Source of the DNA: Bacteroidales bacterium
Lineage (GTDB): Bacteria > Bacteroidota > Bacteroidia > Bacteroidales > Bacteroidaceae
DNA length: 64,000 nt
Direction of reading: 5' to 3'
Assembly: GCA_015060905.1 (NCBI GenBank)
Contig: SUXQ01000012.1
Coordinates: 1 to 64,000, forward strand
Positions 26,634 to 34,525 of the stretch are shown here, in pieces. The translations under genes were made by a program, and so were the position numbers. The notes beneath the pieces are model-generated. The model searched no databases and was not told the origin of the DNA. It saw only the letters and a program-made list of their open reading frames with translations. Every line of letters starts with the position of its first letter. Position 1 is the first letter of the stretch.

Positions 26634-27905
26634 ATGCCTCACGCTGTTCCCGAAATAAAGGCAATGGAGATGCAGAATATAAAGCTGCCTCAAAAGGTGC
26701 AGTTTTCTAACGGTGTGCCTTTATTTCTTATAAATGGGGGTGTGCACGAGGTTGTAAGGCTCGATCTTCTTTTTCGTGGCGGTTATGCTGTTCAGAGTCG
26801 ACCTTTGCAGGCACTTTTTACCAACAGAATGTTGCGTGAGGGCAACAGTGTGCTGAATGCGGCTGCTGTTTCGCGTAAATTGGACTCGTGCGGTGCGTGG
26901 ATGGAAACATATTCTTCGCAGAATTGTAACCATATAACGCTCTATACTTTGCGCAGGCATCTGCCGGAATTGTTGAAAGTGCTTGCCGAAATTGTGAAAA
27001 ATCCCGCTTTTCCGCAGAAAAATCTTGATGTTGTCCGCAGGGCCAATAAATCTCATTTTCTTATAAACAGTCGCAAGGTGGACGTTGTTGCGCAACGTCA
27101 TTTTGAAAAGGCTATATGGGGCAGCGAACATAAATTCGGCCGTTTGGTCTGTGCCGAGGATTATGATGCTGTTACTGTCGAACTTTTGCGAGAGTATTAC
27201 GGGAATGTCTATGGCTCACAAAATTGTACGATTTTTTTATCGGGGAAATTCGATGATTGTGAGGTGGGAAAACTCGGCGATTATTTTGGAAAAGAGCAGT
27301 GGGGCGCTTCGTCGCGTGTGTCAATAGATGATCTTCCGCCTCTTGCTTCGATGCGCGGACGTGTAAATGTAAAAGTGGACGATACTATGCAGAGTGGCAT
27401 AAAAATAGGAATGATGGCGGTGGATTCCTCGCACCCCGATTTTTATACTCTGAAATATCTTTCTGTGCTTCTCGGTGGCTTTTTCGGCAGTCGCCTGATG
27501 ACTAACGTCAGGGAACGTAACGGCTATACTTATCATATTGAGGCTGACCTTTCTGCGTTTGGTCACCGTAATGCTTTTTCGGTAACTTCCGAGGCGGCAA
27601 ATGAGTATGTGCAACCGCTTATCGACGAGGTTTATAACGAGTTTCATCGCTTGCAGACAGAGCCTGTATTTGTAGAGGAAATGGAAAAGCTGCGCAACTG
27701 CACCTTGGGCGAACTTTGTCGCGAATATGAGGGTGTTCTTGCTAAGGCTGACGTGTTTATAAATACATGGCTTTCGGGCGAGGCTTTTGATGGGGTGAAT
27801 AGTTATCTTGATGTTGTGCGCAATGCGTCGCCGGACGATTTTATGCGTCTCGCTTGTAAATATTTAATACCGGAAAATATGGTCGAGGTTGTTGCCGGTG
27901 TTTAA
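26634..27905 (+). CDS. M16-family (insulinase-like) protein without the HxxEH zinc motif
   Basis: A 423-residue two-lobed M16 peptidase homologue. 'RLDLLFRGGYAVQSRPLQALFTNRMLREG' corresponds to the strand and helix that normally read H-x-x-E-H; here L-F-T-N-R replaces it, so no zinc site is present. The second lobe has 'LGGFFGSRLMTNVRERNGYTYHIEA', the conserved R/Y pair of the family. It probably acts as a non-catalytic partner to an active M16 subunit encoded elsewhere, as in alpha/beta M16B pairs. No signal peptide is obvious, suggesting a cytoplasmic place. It follows kdsB by 23 bp. Confidence 0.85.
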   Translation: MPHAVPEIKAMEMQNIKLPQKVQFSNGVPLFLINGGVHEVVRLDLLFRGGYAVQSRPLQALFTNRMLREGNSVLNAAAVSRKLDSCGAWMETYSSQNCNHITLYTLRRHLPELLKVLAEIVKNPAFPQKNLDVVRRANKSHFLINSRKVDVVAQRHFEKAIWGSEHKFGRLVCAEDYDAVTVELLREYYGNVYGSQNCTIFLSGKFDDCEVGKLGDYFGKEQWGASSRVSIDDLPPLASMRGRVNVKVDDTMQSGIKIGMMAVDSSHPDFYTLKYLSVLLGGFFGSRLMTNVRERNGYTYHIEADLSAFGHRNAFSVTSEAANEYVQPLIDEVYNEFHRLQTEPVFVEEMEKLRNCTLGELCREYEGVLAKADVFINTWLSGEAFDGVNSYLDVVRNASPDDFMRLACKYLIPENMVEVVAGV

Positions 27906-27989
27906 ATGCATATTCTTTGTGTGTTAATAAAGTAAGTATCTTATAACTCTACTTAACTTAATTCTTTTGCGATTCTCGAACTTTATCAC

Positions 27990-28100
27990 TATCTTTGTAA
28001 AAGATATACTGCACTCGCTGTAAAAAATATAAATGCAAGCTTTATGTTTTTTGCTCGTTTGTAACAATCTTTGTGGTAAACGCAAACGTGTGTTGCGTTT
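27990..28100 (+). repeat. Dispersed promoter-type repeat upstream of the MORN gene
   Basis: Begins with TATCTTTG (27990-27997), followed by 'tatactgcactcgctgtaaaaa' and 'ttgctcgtttgtaac', words shared with the minus strand of the pyrB repeat. A second imperfect box AATCTTTG ends the unit. It fills much of the 302-bp gap before the MORN gene; no gene is seen in the gap. Confidence 0.5.
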
Positions 28101-28207
28101 GATGTAAAATATAAAGTTATATCTTACGCTCTTTTGCCACGATGTTTGTGTTTTTGGACGGGCAAATATTTTTTAGTTTGCAGGGTGTAAAGCTATTAAT
28201 TGACAAA

Positions 28208-29500
28208 ATGAAACGCACAATATATATATTTATTTCATTGATGCTCTCGTTTGCCACAATGGCTGCGGGACAAAATAATTTCACAAATGCCGTAAGGGAT
28301 GGGGTAGATGCTGTCAAAGAGGGATTCTCTCCTTTGACAAAGCTTCTTTCCGGGAAAGATTCGGCAACGGTAAATTCCAAAGAGAAAAAATCAAAATCCG
28401 TAATAAAATCTTTTACATTAAAGGATGGGTCGAAATATACAGGCGAGGCGCGTGGTAAAAAGCCTCATGGTACAGGGCGTATAGTCTATCCTAACGGTGA
28501 TTTTTACGAAGGGACTTTTGTTAAGGGCAAACGCAACGGAAAAGGAGTGTATGTCTTTAAGGATGGTGAACGTTACGAGGGGGATTTTGTGAACGACCGC
28601 CATCATGGTACCGGAGTATATAAATTCTCCGATGGTCGTCGTTACGAAGGCGAGTGGGAAAATGATTTTCAGCAAGGAAACGGAACAATGTACTACCCTA
28701 ATGGCGATAAATATGTAGGTGCCTGGTTCGAGGATAAACGCAGTGGCCTCGGCACATATTTATGGGAAAATGGTGCAATGTATATTGGCGAATGGGAAAA
28801 TGACAAGCACGAGGGACAAGGTACTCTTCAATGGAGCGACAATAGCAAATATGAAGGCTCTTGGCACAATGACCTTATTCATGGCAAGGGTGTATACACA
28901 TACACCAACGGTGACGTATACGACGGCGATTGGGTAGCCGGGGTGCGCACCGGCAAGGGTGTCTATAAATTTGCCACAGGCGACGTTTATAGTGGAGATT
29001 ATAGAAACGGCGAGTGGAACGGCACAGGTACATACACCGGTGTTAATGGTGCAAAGTATCATGGAGGGTTCCGCAACGGTGTAAGACACGGATACGGAAA
29101 AGCAACGCTGGCCAATGGTGCCGTATACGAGGGAAATTGGAAAAACGGCCTTCGTGACGGAGAGGGAAAATATTTCTGGGCAAACGGCGATGTTTACGAA
29201 GGAAATTGGGCAAACGATAAAATGAACGGCTTCGGAATGTTGCGCCTTGCAAACGGAAATAAATATCGTGGCAATTTCGTGGATGGTCTCGAGCATGGCG
29301 AAGGTCTTGCCGAGGATAAGGATGGTTACAGATACGAAGGGAATTTCTCCTCGGGTAAACGTCACGGTACGTTTGTGGTTAAGGATAGTACAGGCAATGT
29401 AGTGCGCACATGCGAATATATAATGGGGCAGATAAAGCCTGCCGAGCCCGAGGTTAAAGAACAACCAAAGACAACAACCAAAAGAAAAAGGAGAAGATAA
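28208..29500 (+). CDS. Secreted MORN-repeat protein
   Basis: From the ATG at 28208 the 430-residue protein has a signal peptide (MKRTIYIFISLMLSFATMAAG), a ~60-residue linker, then about 14 consecutive 23-residue MORN units of the pattern Y-x-G-x-[WF]-x-[ND]-x-x-x-x-G-x-G, ending in a basic tail 'TTTKRKRRR'. MORN arrays form extended beta-hairpin ladders that bind proteins or membranes. The repeats are in strict register with no gaps. The target is unknown; secretion suggests an envelope scaffold. The ORF-track start adds 22 residues before the signal peptide and is rejected. Confidence 0.88.
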   Translation: MKRTIYIFISLMLSFATMAAGQNNFTNAVRDGVDAVKEGFSPLTKLLSGKDSATVNSKEKKSKSVIKSFTLKDGSKYTGEARGKKPHGTGRIVYPNGDFYEGTFVKGKRNGKGVYVFKDGERYEGDFVNDRHHGTGVYKFSDGRRYEGEWENDFQQGNGTMYYPNGDKYVGAWFEDKRSGLGTYLWENGAMYIGEWENDKHEGQGTLQWSDNSKYEGSWHNDLIHGKGVYTYTNGDVYDGDWVAGVRTGKGVYKFATGDVYSGDYRNGEWNGTGTYTGVNGAKYHGGFRNGVRHGYGKATLANGAVYEGNWKNGLRDGEGKYFWANGDVYEGNWANDKMNGFGMLRLANGNKYRGNFVDGLEHGEGLAEDKDGYRYEGNFSSGKRHGTFVVKDSTGNVVRTCEYIMGQIKPAEPEVKEQPKTTTKRKRRR

Positions 29501-29523
29501 ACATTGTATAAAAAACATAAAAT

Positions 29524-29973
29524 ATGATACTCGATACATTGAACAATTTGCATAAGTATGCATCGTTGAATCCGCTTTTTCCAAAAGCAATAGAGTTTTT
29601 GACAACGACAGACTTGTCGAGCCTGCCTCTTGGTCGCAACGAAATAATGGGTGATGAAATTTTTGCAAATGTGATGGAAGTTCCACCCCACACAAAAGAG
29701 GAAATACCTCTTGAAGTTCACAGAAAATATATAGATATACAGGTGCCTATAAGCGGTGACGAAGTAATGGGCTACATTCCTTTCGAAGAACTTCCCGATG
29801 GCGAGTATAACGCCGAGAAAGATGTTACACTCTATCCGGTGGGAATGTTGGCACATGACTATGTGAATGTTAAACGCTCAATGTTTACAATGTTCTTCCC
29901 TCAGGATGGTCATGCACCCGCAGTAACATCAGTTAAATTAAAAAAGATAATAGTAAAAATCGCTGTGAAATAA
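29524..29973 (+). CDS. YhcH/YjgK/YiaL family protein
   Basis: Small cupin-like protein of 149 residues. The motif 'EVPPHTKEEIPLEVHRKYIDIQVPISGDEVMGY' contains the His/Glu metal ligands of the family (DUF386), related to YhcH of sialic-acid operons and the beta-galactosidase beta subunit EbgC. It probably binds or isomerises a sugar. It lies between the MORN gene and glgB, so a role in sugar handling is plausible but unspecified. Confidence 0.88.
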   Translation: MILDTLNNLHKYASLNPLFPKAIEFLTTTDLSSLPLGRNEIMGDEIFANVMEVPPHTKEEIPLEVHRKYIDIQVPISGDEVMGYIPFEELPDGEYNAEKDVTLYPVGMLAHDYVNVKRSMFTMFFPQDGHAPAVTSVKLKKIIVKIAVK

Positions 29974-30006
29974 AATCAAAATATTAACATATAAACATTT
30001 CCAATC

Positions 30007-32016
30007 ATGTTAAAACTGATAGAGAGAGACGGCTACCTATCGCCGTACACAATGGAGATAGACGGAAGATACCGCTATTTCTTGCAAAAAGAACGTGAAT
30101 TAACAAAAGATGGAAAGCAGACACTCTCGGACTTTGCATCGGGTTATCTCTACTTCGGGTTGCATGCGACAAAAGATGGTTGGTGCTTCAGAGAATGGGC
30201 ACCTAATGCAACAAAAATATTCCTTATAGGAGATTTTACTGATTGGAAGGAGTTGCCCGAGTATGAACTTAAAAGAATTCAAGGTGGCTGCTGGGAGATT
30301 GAACTTCCCAAAAAGGCAATTTCTCATGGGCAATTCTATAAACTTAAAGTTTATTGGGAAGGCGGACAAGGCGAAAGAATTCCCGCGTGGGTGCGTCGCG
30401 TGGTGCAAGATGATGCTACGCAGATATTCAGTGCTCAGGTGTGGAACCCCAAAAAACAGTATAAGTTCAAACATAAAAAGTTCAAGCCTAAATGTTCTCC
30501 GCTGCTTATATATGAGTGCCACATAGGAATGGCGCAGGAAGAGGAGCGTGTGGGTACTTATAAAGAATTCCGCGAGAAGGTGCTTCCCCGTATTGCTGCC
30601 GATGGATATAATTGTATTCAGATAATGGCGATACAGGAGCATCCTTATTATGGTAGTTTCGGTTATCATGTATCGAGCTTCTTTGCGGCATCTTCGCGTT
30701 TCGGTACACCCGAGGAACTTAAGGAACTTATAGACGCTGCTCACGGAATGGGAATTGCTGTGATTATGGACCTTGTTCATTCGCATGCTGTGAAGAATGA
30801 AATTGAGGGCTTGGGATTGCTCGATGGTGATCCTTGTCAATATTTCAACGGTGGCGACCGTCGTGTGCACAATGCTTGGGACTCTCTCTGTTTCAATTAT
30901 GGCAAAAATGAGGTGTTGCACTTCCTGCTTTCAAATTGTAAATATTGGCTCGAAGAGTTTAAATTCGATGGGTTCCGTTTCGACGGTGTTACATCAATGA
31001 TATATTACAGTCACGGCCTTGGCGAGTCTTTCTGTGATTATTCCGATTATTTCAACGGGCATCAGGATGGCGATGCTATATGTTACCTTACATTGGCCAA
31101 CAGACTTATTCACGAGGTTAATCCTACTGCAATAACTATTGCCGAGGAGGTGTCGGGAATGCCCGGACTTGCAGCACCTATCGAGGATGGTGGTTACGGC
31201 TTTGACTATCGTATGGCGATGAACATTCCCGACTATTGGATAAAGCTCATTAAGGAGCAGAAGGATGAAGATTGGAAGCCTTCGTCTATATTCTGGGAGG
31301 TTACCAACCGTCGTCAGGATGAAAAGACAATTTCTTATGCCGAGAGTCACGACCAGGCTCTTGTGGGTGACAAGACTATTATTTTCCGCCTTATAGATGC
31401 TGACATGTATTGGCATTTTGCAAAGGGACACGAGACGGGTATGGTGCATCGTGGCATTGCTCTTCATAAGATGATACGCCTTGTAACTGCTTCTACTATA
31501 AACGGTGGCTATCTTAACTTTATGGGTAACGAATTTGGACACCCCGAATGGATTGATTTTCCGCGTTACGGCAATGGCTGGAGCCACAAATATGCTCGCC
31601 GTCAGTGGAGTCTTGTCGATAATCCCGATTATTGTTACGCTTCGTTGGGTGCGTTTGACAAGGAGATGATGGAGATTATCGGCAGCGTGAAGAATTTCCA
31701 AAATAGGCCTGTTCAGGAAGTTTGGCACAATGATGGCGACCAGGTGTTTGCTTACTCGCGCCGCGACCTTATCTTTGTATTCAACTTTAATCCTACACGT
31801 TCGTTTACAGATTATGGATTCCTTGTTCCCGAGGGCGATTATTCAATTATTCTCGACTCGGATGCTGTACGCTTCGGTGGTAACGGATTGGTGGATGATA
31901 CACAGGTGCACTTTACAAACAGCGATCCTTTGTATGCGAAAAAACGTAAAGGTTGGCTTAAATTGTATCTCCCTGCACGTACGGCACTTGTATTGAAAAA
32001 GAATAAAAAAGCATAA
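30007..32016 (+). CDS. glgB: 1,4-alpha-glucan branching enzyme
   Basis: GH13 enzyme that makes alpha-1,6 branches in glycogen. A CBM48 domain ('YLYFGLHATKDGWCFREWAPNATKIFLIGDF') opens the 669-residue protein. The barrel contains 'VIMDLVHSHAVKN', the nucleophile Asp in 'FDGFRFDGVTSM', the acid Glu in 'ITIAEEVSG' and 'SYAESHDQALVGDKT'. The C-terminal beta domain closes with 'YLPARTALVLKK'. This resembles the eukaryote-like branching enzyme common in Bacteroidota. The next gene starts 3 bp later. Confidence 0.93.
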   Translation: MLKLIERDGYLSPYTMEIDGRYRYFLQKERELTKDGKQTLSDFASGYLYFGLHATKDGWCFREWAPNATKIFLIGDFTDWKELPEYELKRIQGGCWEIELPKKAISHGQFYKLKVYWEGGQGERIPAWVRRVVQDDATQIFSAQVWNPKKQYKFKHKKFKPKCSPLLIYECHIGMAQEEERVGTYKEFREKVLPRIAADGYNCIQIMAIQEHPYYGSFGYHVSSFFAASSRFGTPEELKELIDAAHGMGIAVIMDLVHSHAVKNEIEGLGLLDGDPCQYFNGGDRRVHNAWDSLCFNYGKNEVLHFLLSNCKYWLEEFKFDGFRFDGVTSMIYYSHGLGESFCDYSDYFNGHQDGDAICYLTLANRLIHEVNPTAITIAEEVSGMPGLAAPIEDGGYGFDYRMAMNIPDYWIKLIKEQKDEDWKPSSIFWEVTNRRQDEKTISYAESHDQALVGDKTIIFRLIDADMYWHFAKGHETGMVHRGIALHKMIRLVTASTINGGYLNFMGNEFGHPEWIDFPRYGNGWSHKYARRQWSLVDNPDYCYASLGAFDKEMMEIIGSVKNFQNRPVQEVWHNDGDQVFAYSRRDLIFVFNFNPTRSFTDYGFLVPEGDYSIILDSDAVRFGGNGLVDDTQVHFTNSDPLYAKKRKGWLKLYLPARTALVLKKNKKA

Positions 32017-32018
32017 GG

Positions 32019-33167
32019 ATGAAGTCTGCAAGGGAAATACGCCTTTTTCGCATGGTGCGGATAGTGTGTGCATTGGTTTTTGTTATATTCAGTTTTACTT
32101 TTCTGTCTATTCATCAAGCTCCGCTTTTAGAGGTTGTCTATGATATTACGGCTACGGGAAAGTTGCAATATGATGAGAATATTACTGCAGCTATAATAAC
32201 TTTTGCACTGCTCCTTGTTACATTGTGGCTAAATAAATATGCCAAATTTTCGCGTGAATGGGAGGCAATGGCTTATTTGCCGGCGTGTGTGATTCTTGCT
32301 TTTATCACTAATATTGACCGTACTATATACACGGGTATCGAGTTTTCTTGGTCGTGGGTGTGGATTGCGGGAATTGCTTTCTTTATATATGTTTTTGCAT
32401 CGTGGGTGCTGAAGCGTGTGCTTTTTATGCGTATAAAGGATATTACGCGTGCCGCCAACAGAATAATGTGGCGTAATTTGTTGTTGCTGTCCATTTTATT
32501 CTGCTTTACAGGTGTTATTTGCAACGACGATGAAAATTTCAAACACGAGGCAATGGTCTATCATTATGTAAAGAAGGGCGATTTTGACACTGCTTGTCGT
32601 GTGGCTGCACGTTCGTTTGCAGCTTCGCAAGAACTGACCGCCGGAAGGGCTTATCTGCTTGCTCACGAAGGGGTGCTTGGTGAAAAGTTGTTTACTTATC
32701 CCCAGTATTATGGTGTTGAGGGATTGTTGCCGCGCGAGGAAAATAGTTCTCCTTTGTCGGCGTCTATGGTATATGACTTTTTGAAAGTTAGTCCCGAAAA
32801 GGGTGAGGGGACAATAAAATTCCTTTCTCGGGCATTGAGCGTGGATACAGCAGCGGTTGCTGTTAAGGATTATTATCTCTCGGCTCTTTTGCTCGATAAA
32901 CGTCTTGAGGAGTTTGTCGATTCTTTGCCACGTCTGTATAATGTTGCCGATACTGCCAATCTGCCCTTGCATTATAAAGAGGCTTTACTCTTGTGCTCGA
33001 AGGTTTTTCCTGATAAGGAGTCTTGCTTTACAGATGCTGCTCTCGAGGAAAAGTATTCCGAAATGTTGAAACTTGAGCAGGAACATCAGGATATTTTAGT
33101 ACGTAGCAATTATGTAAGAAAGTTTTTTGGAAAGACATATTGGTGGTACTATCTTTATGCTGATTGA
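32019..33167 (+). CDS. Membrane protein with tetratricopeptide-like C-terminus (DUF6057-like)
   Basis: 382 residues with about five hydrophobic spans in the first 170 ('IVCALVFVIFSFTFLSI', 'ITAAIITFALLLVTLWL', 'YLPACVILAFITNI', 'WVWIAGIAFFIYVFASWVL', 'LLLLSILFCFTGVI') and a soluble helical tail starting 'EAMVYHYVKKGDFDTACRVAARS', reminiscent of TPR-like repeats. It resembles an uncharacterised Bacteroidales family that I recall as DUF6057, not checked. It is tightly linked to glgB and followed by a terminator. Function unknown. Confidence 0.7.
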   Translation: MKSAREIRLFRMVRIVCALVFVIFSFTFLSIHQAPLLEVVYDITATGKLQYDENITAAIITFALLLVTLWLNKYAKFSREWEAMAYLPACVILAFITNIDRTIYTGIEFSWSWVWIAGIAFFIYVFASWVLKRVLFMRIKDITRAANRIMWRNLLLLSILFCFTGVICNDDENFKHEAMVYHYVKKGDFDTACRVAARSFAASQELTAGRAYLLAHEGVLGEKLFTYPQYYGVEGLLPREENSSPLSASMVYDFLKVSPEKGEGTIKFLSRALSVDTAAVAVKDYYLSALLLDKRLEEFVDSLPRLYNVADTANLPLHYKEALLLCSKVFPDKESCFTDAALEEKYSEMLKLEQEHQDILVRSNYVRKFFGKTYWWYYLYAD

Positions 33168-33192
33168 TGTTTTTGCAATGGAATTTTAAGAA

Positions 33193-33226
33193 TACAGCCT
33201 CGTGAAAAATAATTCACGAGGCTGTA
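33193..33226. terminator. Bidirectional terminator between the membrane-protein gene and the convergent LuxR gene
   Basis: Inverted repeat tacagcctcgtgaa (33193-33206) / ttcacgaggctgta (33213-33226), between two convergent genes. Confidence 0.75.
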
Positions 33227-33228
33227 AG

Positions 33229-33825
33229 TTATTGTATACTCGAAATATCTATAAGTTTGTTCATTATGGCATACACTGTAAGGCCCGAAATACTGCTTAT
33301 GCCTAACTTGCGCGAAATGTTGCGGCGGTGCGAAATTACAGTGTATATTGATATATTGAATTCGTCGGCAATCTCTTTGTTTGTTTTTCCCTTTGCTACG
33401 GCTACAAGAATGTCGCGTTCCCTTGTGGATAATTCGTATAGCTCGCTTTTGTTCTCTTTGCTCTCTTTTATTGCATTATGTAGTTTTTGAAATATTCTGT
33501 CGGCTGAATCGTATATTCCTATGCAGCCGTCGTACTGACGTAGCACATTTTCATCGTGGCTGGTGTATGTTAATGCTACGATGGTGGTCTTGTTGTCTTC
33601 GGAATAGAATATGGAACGAATGTCGTAGCGTTCGTTGTAGTCTATTACTGCCGGGTTTATTATTACAATGTCAAAGCTGTTGTTGCTGTTTGTGTGGTAG
33701 CCAAGATTGGGCAAAATTGTTGTGAGTTTGAACTCGCTGCTCCGGTTTATTATTGCGCTCATCCCCGATGCAACAATTTCAGAAGGCTCTATAAGCAGAA
33801 TTTTATATATTTTATTTTCGGCCAT
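33229..33825 (-). CDS. LuxR-type regulator with degenerate receiver domain
   Basis: 198 residues. The C-terminal helix-turn-helix is a clear LuxR/NarL type: 'LSTRERDILVAVAKGKTNKEIADEFNISIYTVISHRRNISRKLG'. The N-terminal ~120 residues have a receiver-like fold, but the acidic pair is replaced in 'ILLIEPSEIV' and the phospho-Asp position reads 'IVIINPAVI', so phosphorylation is unlikely. It overlaps the upstream hemerythrin gene by 14 bp and lies in the feoAB operon, which suggests a role tied to iron or to gases such as oxygen or nitric oxide. The signal is unknown. Confidence 0.85.
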   Translation of the reverse strand: MAENKIYKILLIEPSEIVASGMSAIINRSSEFKLTTILPNLGYHTNSNNSFDIVIINPAVIDYNERYDIRSIFYSEDNKTTIVALTYTSHDENVLRQYDGCIGIYDSADRIFQKLHNAIKESKENKSELYELSTRERDILVAVAKGKTNKEIADEFNISIYTVISHRRNISRKLGISSISGLTVYAIMNKLIDISSIQ

Positions 33826-34513
33826 GGCTGTTTTCTAAGTTTGTTACTAAGGGAATAAGTATTTTATTTTCGACCATAGTGTGTTTCTTTAGGTCGCTCT
33901 CTATTTTGAATATTTCGTTTAATACTTTTATTCTGATACTCGAGGTGTATGTTCCCGGAAGATATTTGATGATGATGTTTTTAAGGTCGTTGAGCTTTTC
34001 CTCGACGTTAGTGTGGTTGTCCTCGAATTTTTTTATTGTATATATTTTTTCGTTCTTCCCGTCGAGCAGGCTTTCAATGTATGGAAATACCGATAGTTCC
34101 TCATATTCGAAGTGTTTTTTTATCTCCGAATCGTAGTCGTCGTAGAATTTATTGAGTATGTATCGATTAGTGTCCTCGTACTCTTCCATCATAATGTGTA
34201 TGTGGTCGTGCAGACGTGGGAAACTGTTTGCCATATAGTGTTTGTGTGCTGCTCGCAGATAGGATAAAATGTGTGGAAGGTCCTCTTTCTTCAGCATATT
34301 CGCCTCTGGTTGATAATTTTCGAACGAATAGATATTGCATATCATTAGAAAAAGTTCGGGCGACAGATTGTAGCGTGTGCATATTTCGGCAACTGTTGCT
34401 TCTCCGAATCCTAATTTTATGTTTAGTCGTTCGAAAATTGATAATAGATTCCAATCGGCCGAAATAAGTTCGGCTGCTTTCATCTTTTCCGAATATAGTG
34501 TGTTGCTTTTCAT
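33812..34513 (-). CDS. Hemerythrin-domain protein (RIC/YtfE-like)
   Basis: 233-residue helical protein with the spaced His/Glu ligands of a di-iron hemerythrin bundle: 'RLHDHIHIMMEEYED', 'KHFEYEELSVFPYIES', 'FEDNHTNVEEKL' and 'DLKKHTMVENKILIPLV'. The N-terminal ~75 residues form a separate helical region that includes a possible helix-turn-helix ('GEATVAEICTRYNLSPELF'). Related proteins repair iron centres after nitric-oxide or oxygen damage or sense these gases. Its position between feoAB and the LuxR regulator supports a link to iron. The exact role is inferred. Confidence 0.85.
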   Translation of the reverse strand: MKSNTLYSEKMKAAELISADWNLLSIFERLNIKLGFGEATVAEICTRYNLSPELFLMICNIYSFENYQPEANMLKKEDLPHILSYLRAAHKHYMANSFPRLHDHIHIMMEEYEDTNRYILNKFYDDYDSEIKKHFEYEELSVFPYIESLLDGKNEKIYTIKKFEDNHTNVEEKLNDLKNIIIKYLPGTYTSSIRIKVLNEIFKIESDLKKHTMVENKILIPLVTNLENSHGRK

Positions 34514-34525
34514 GTTGTTTTTAAT

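Noticed and set aside
28418-29390. 69-bp periodic DNA repeat, minisatellite or CRISPR-like
   Set aside because: The period is three times the 23-residue MORN unit and is explained by coding constraint; the codons differ between units.
28760-29695. 311-residue minus-strand ORF
   Set aside because: Shadow of the MORN repeats; its periodic look is inherited from the opposite strand.
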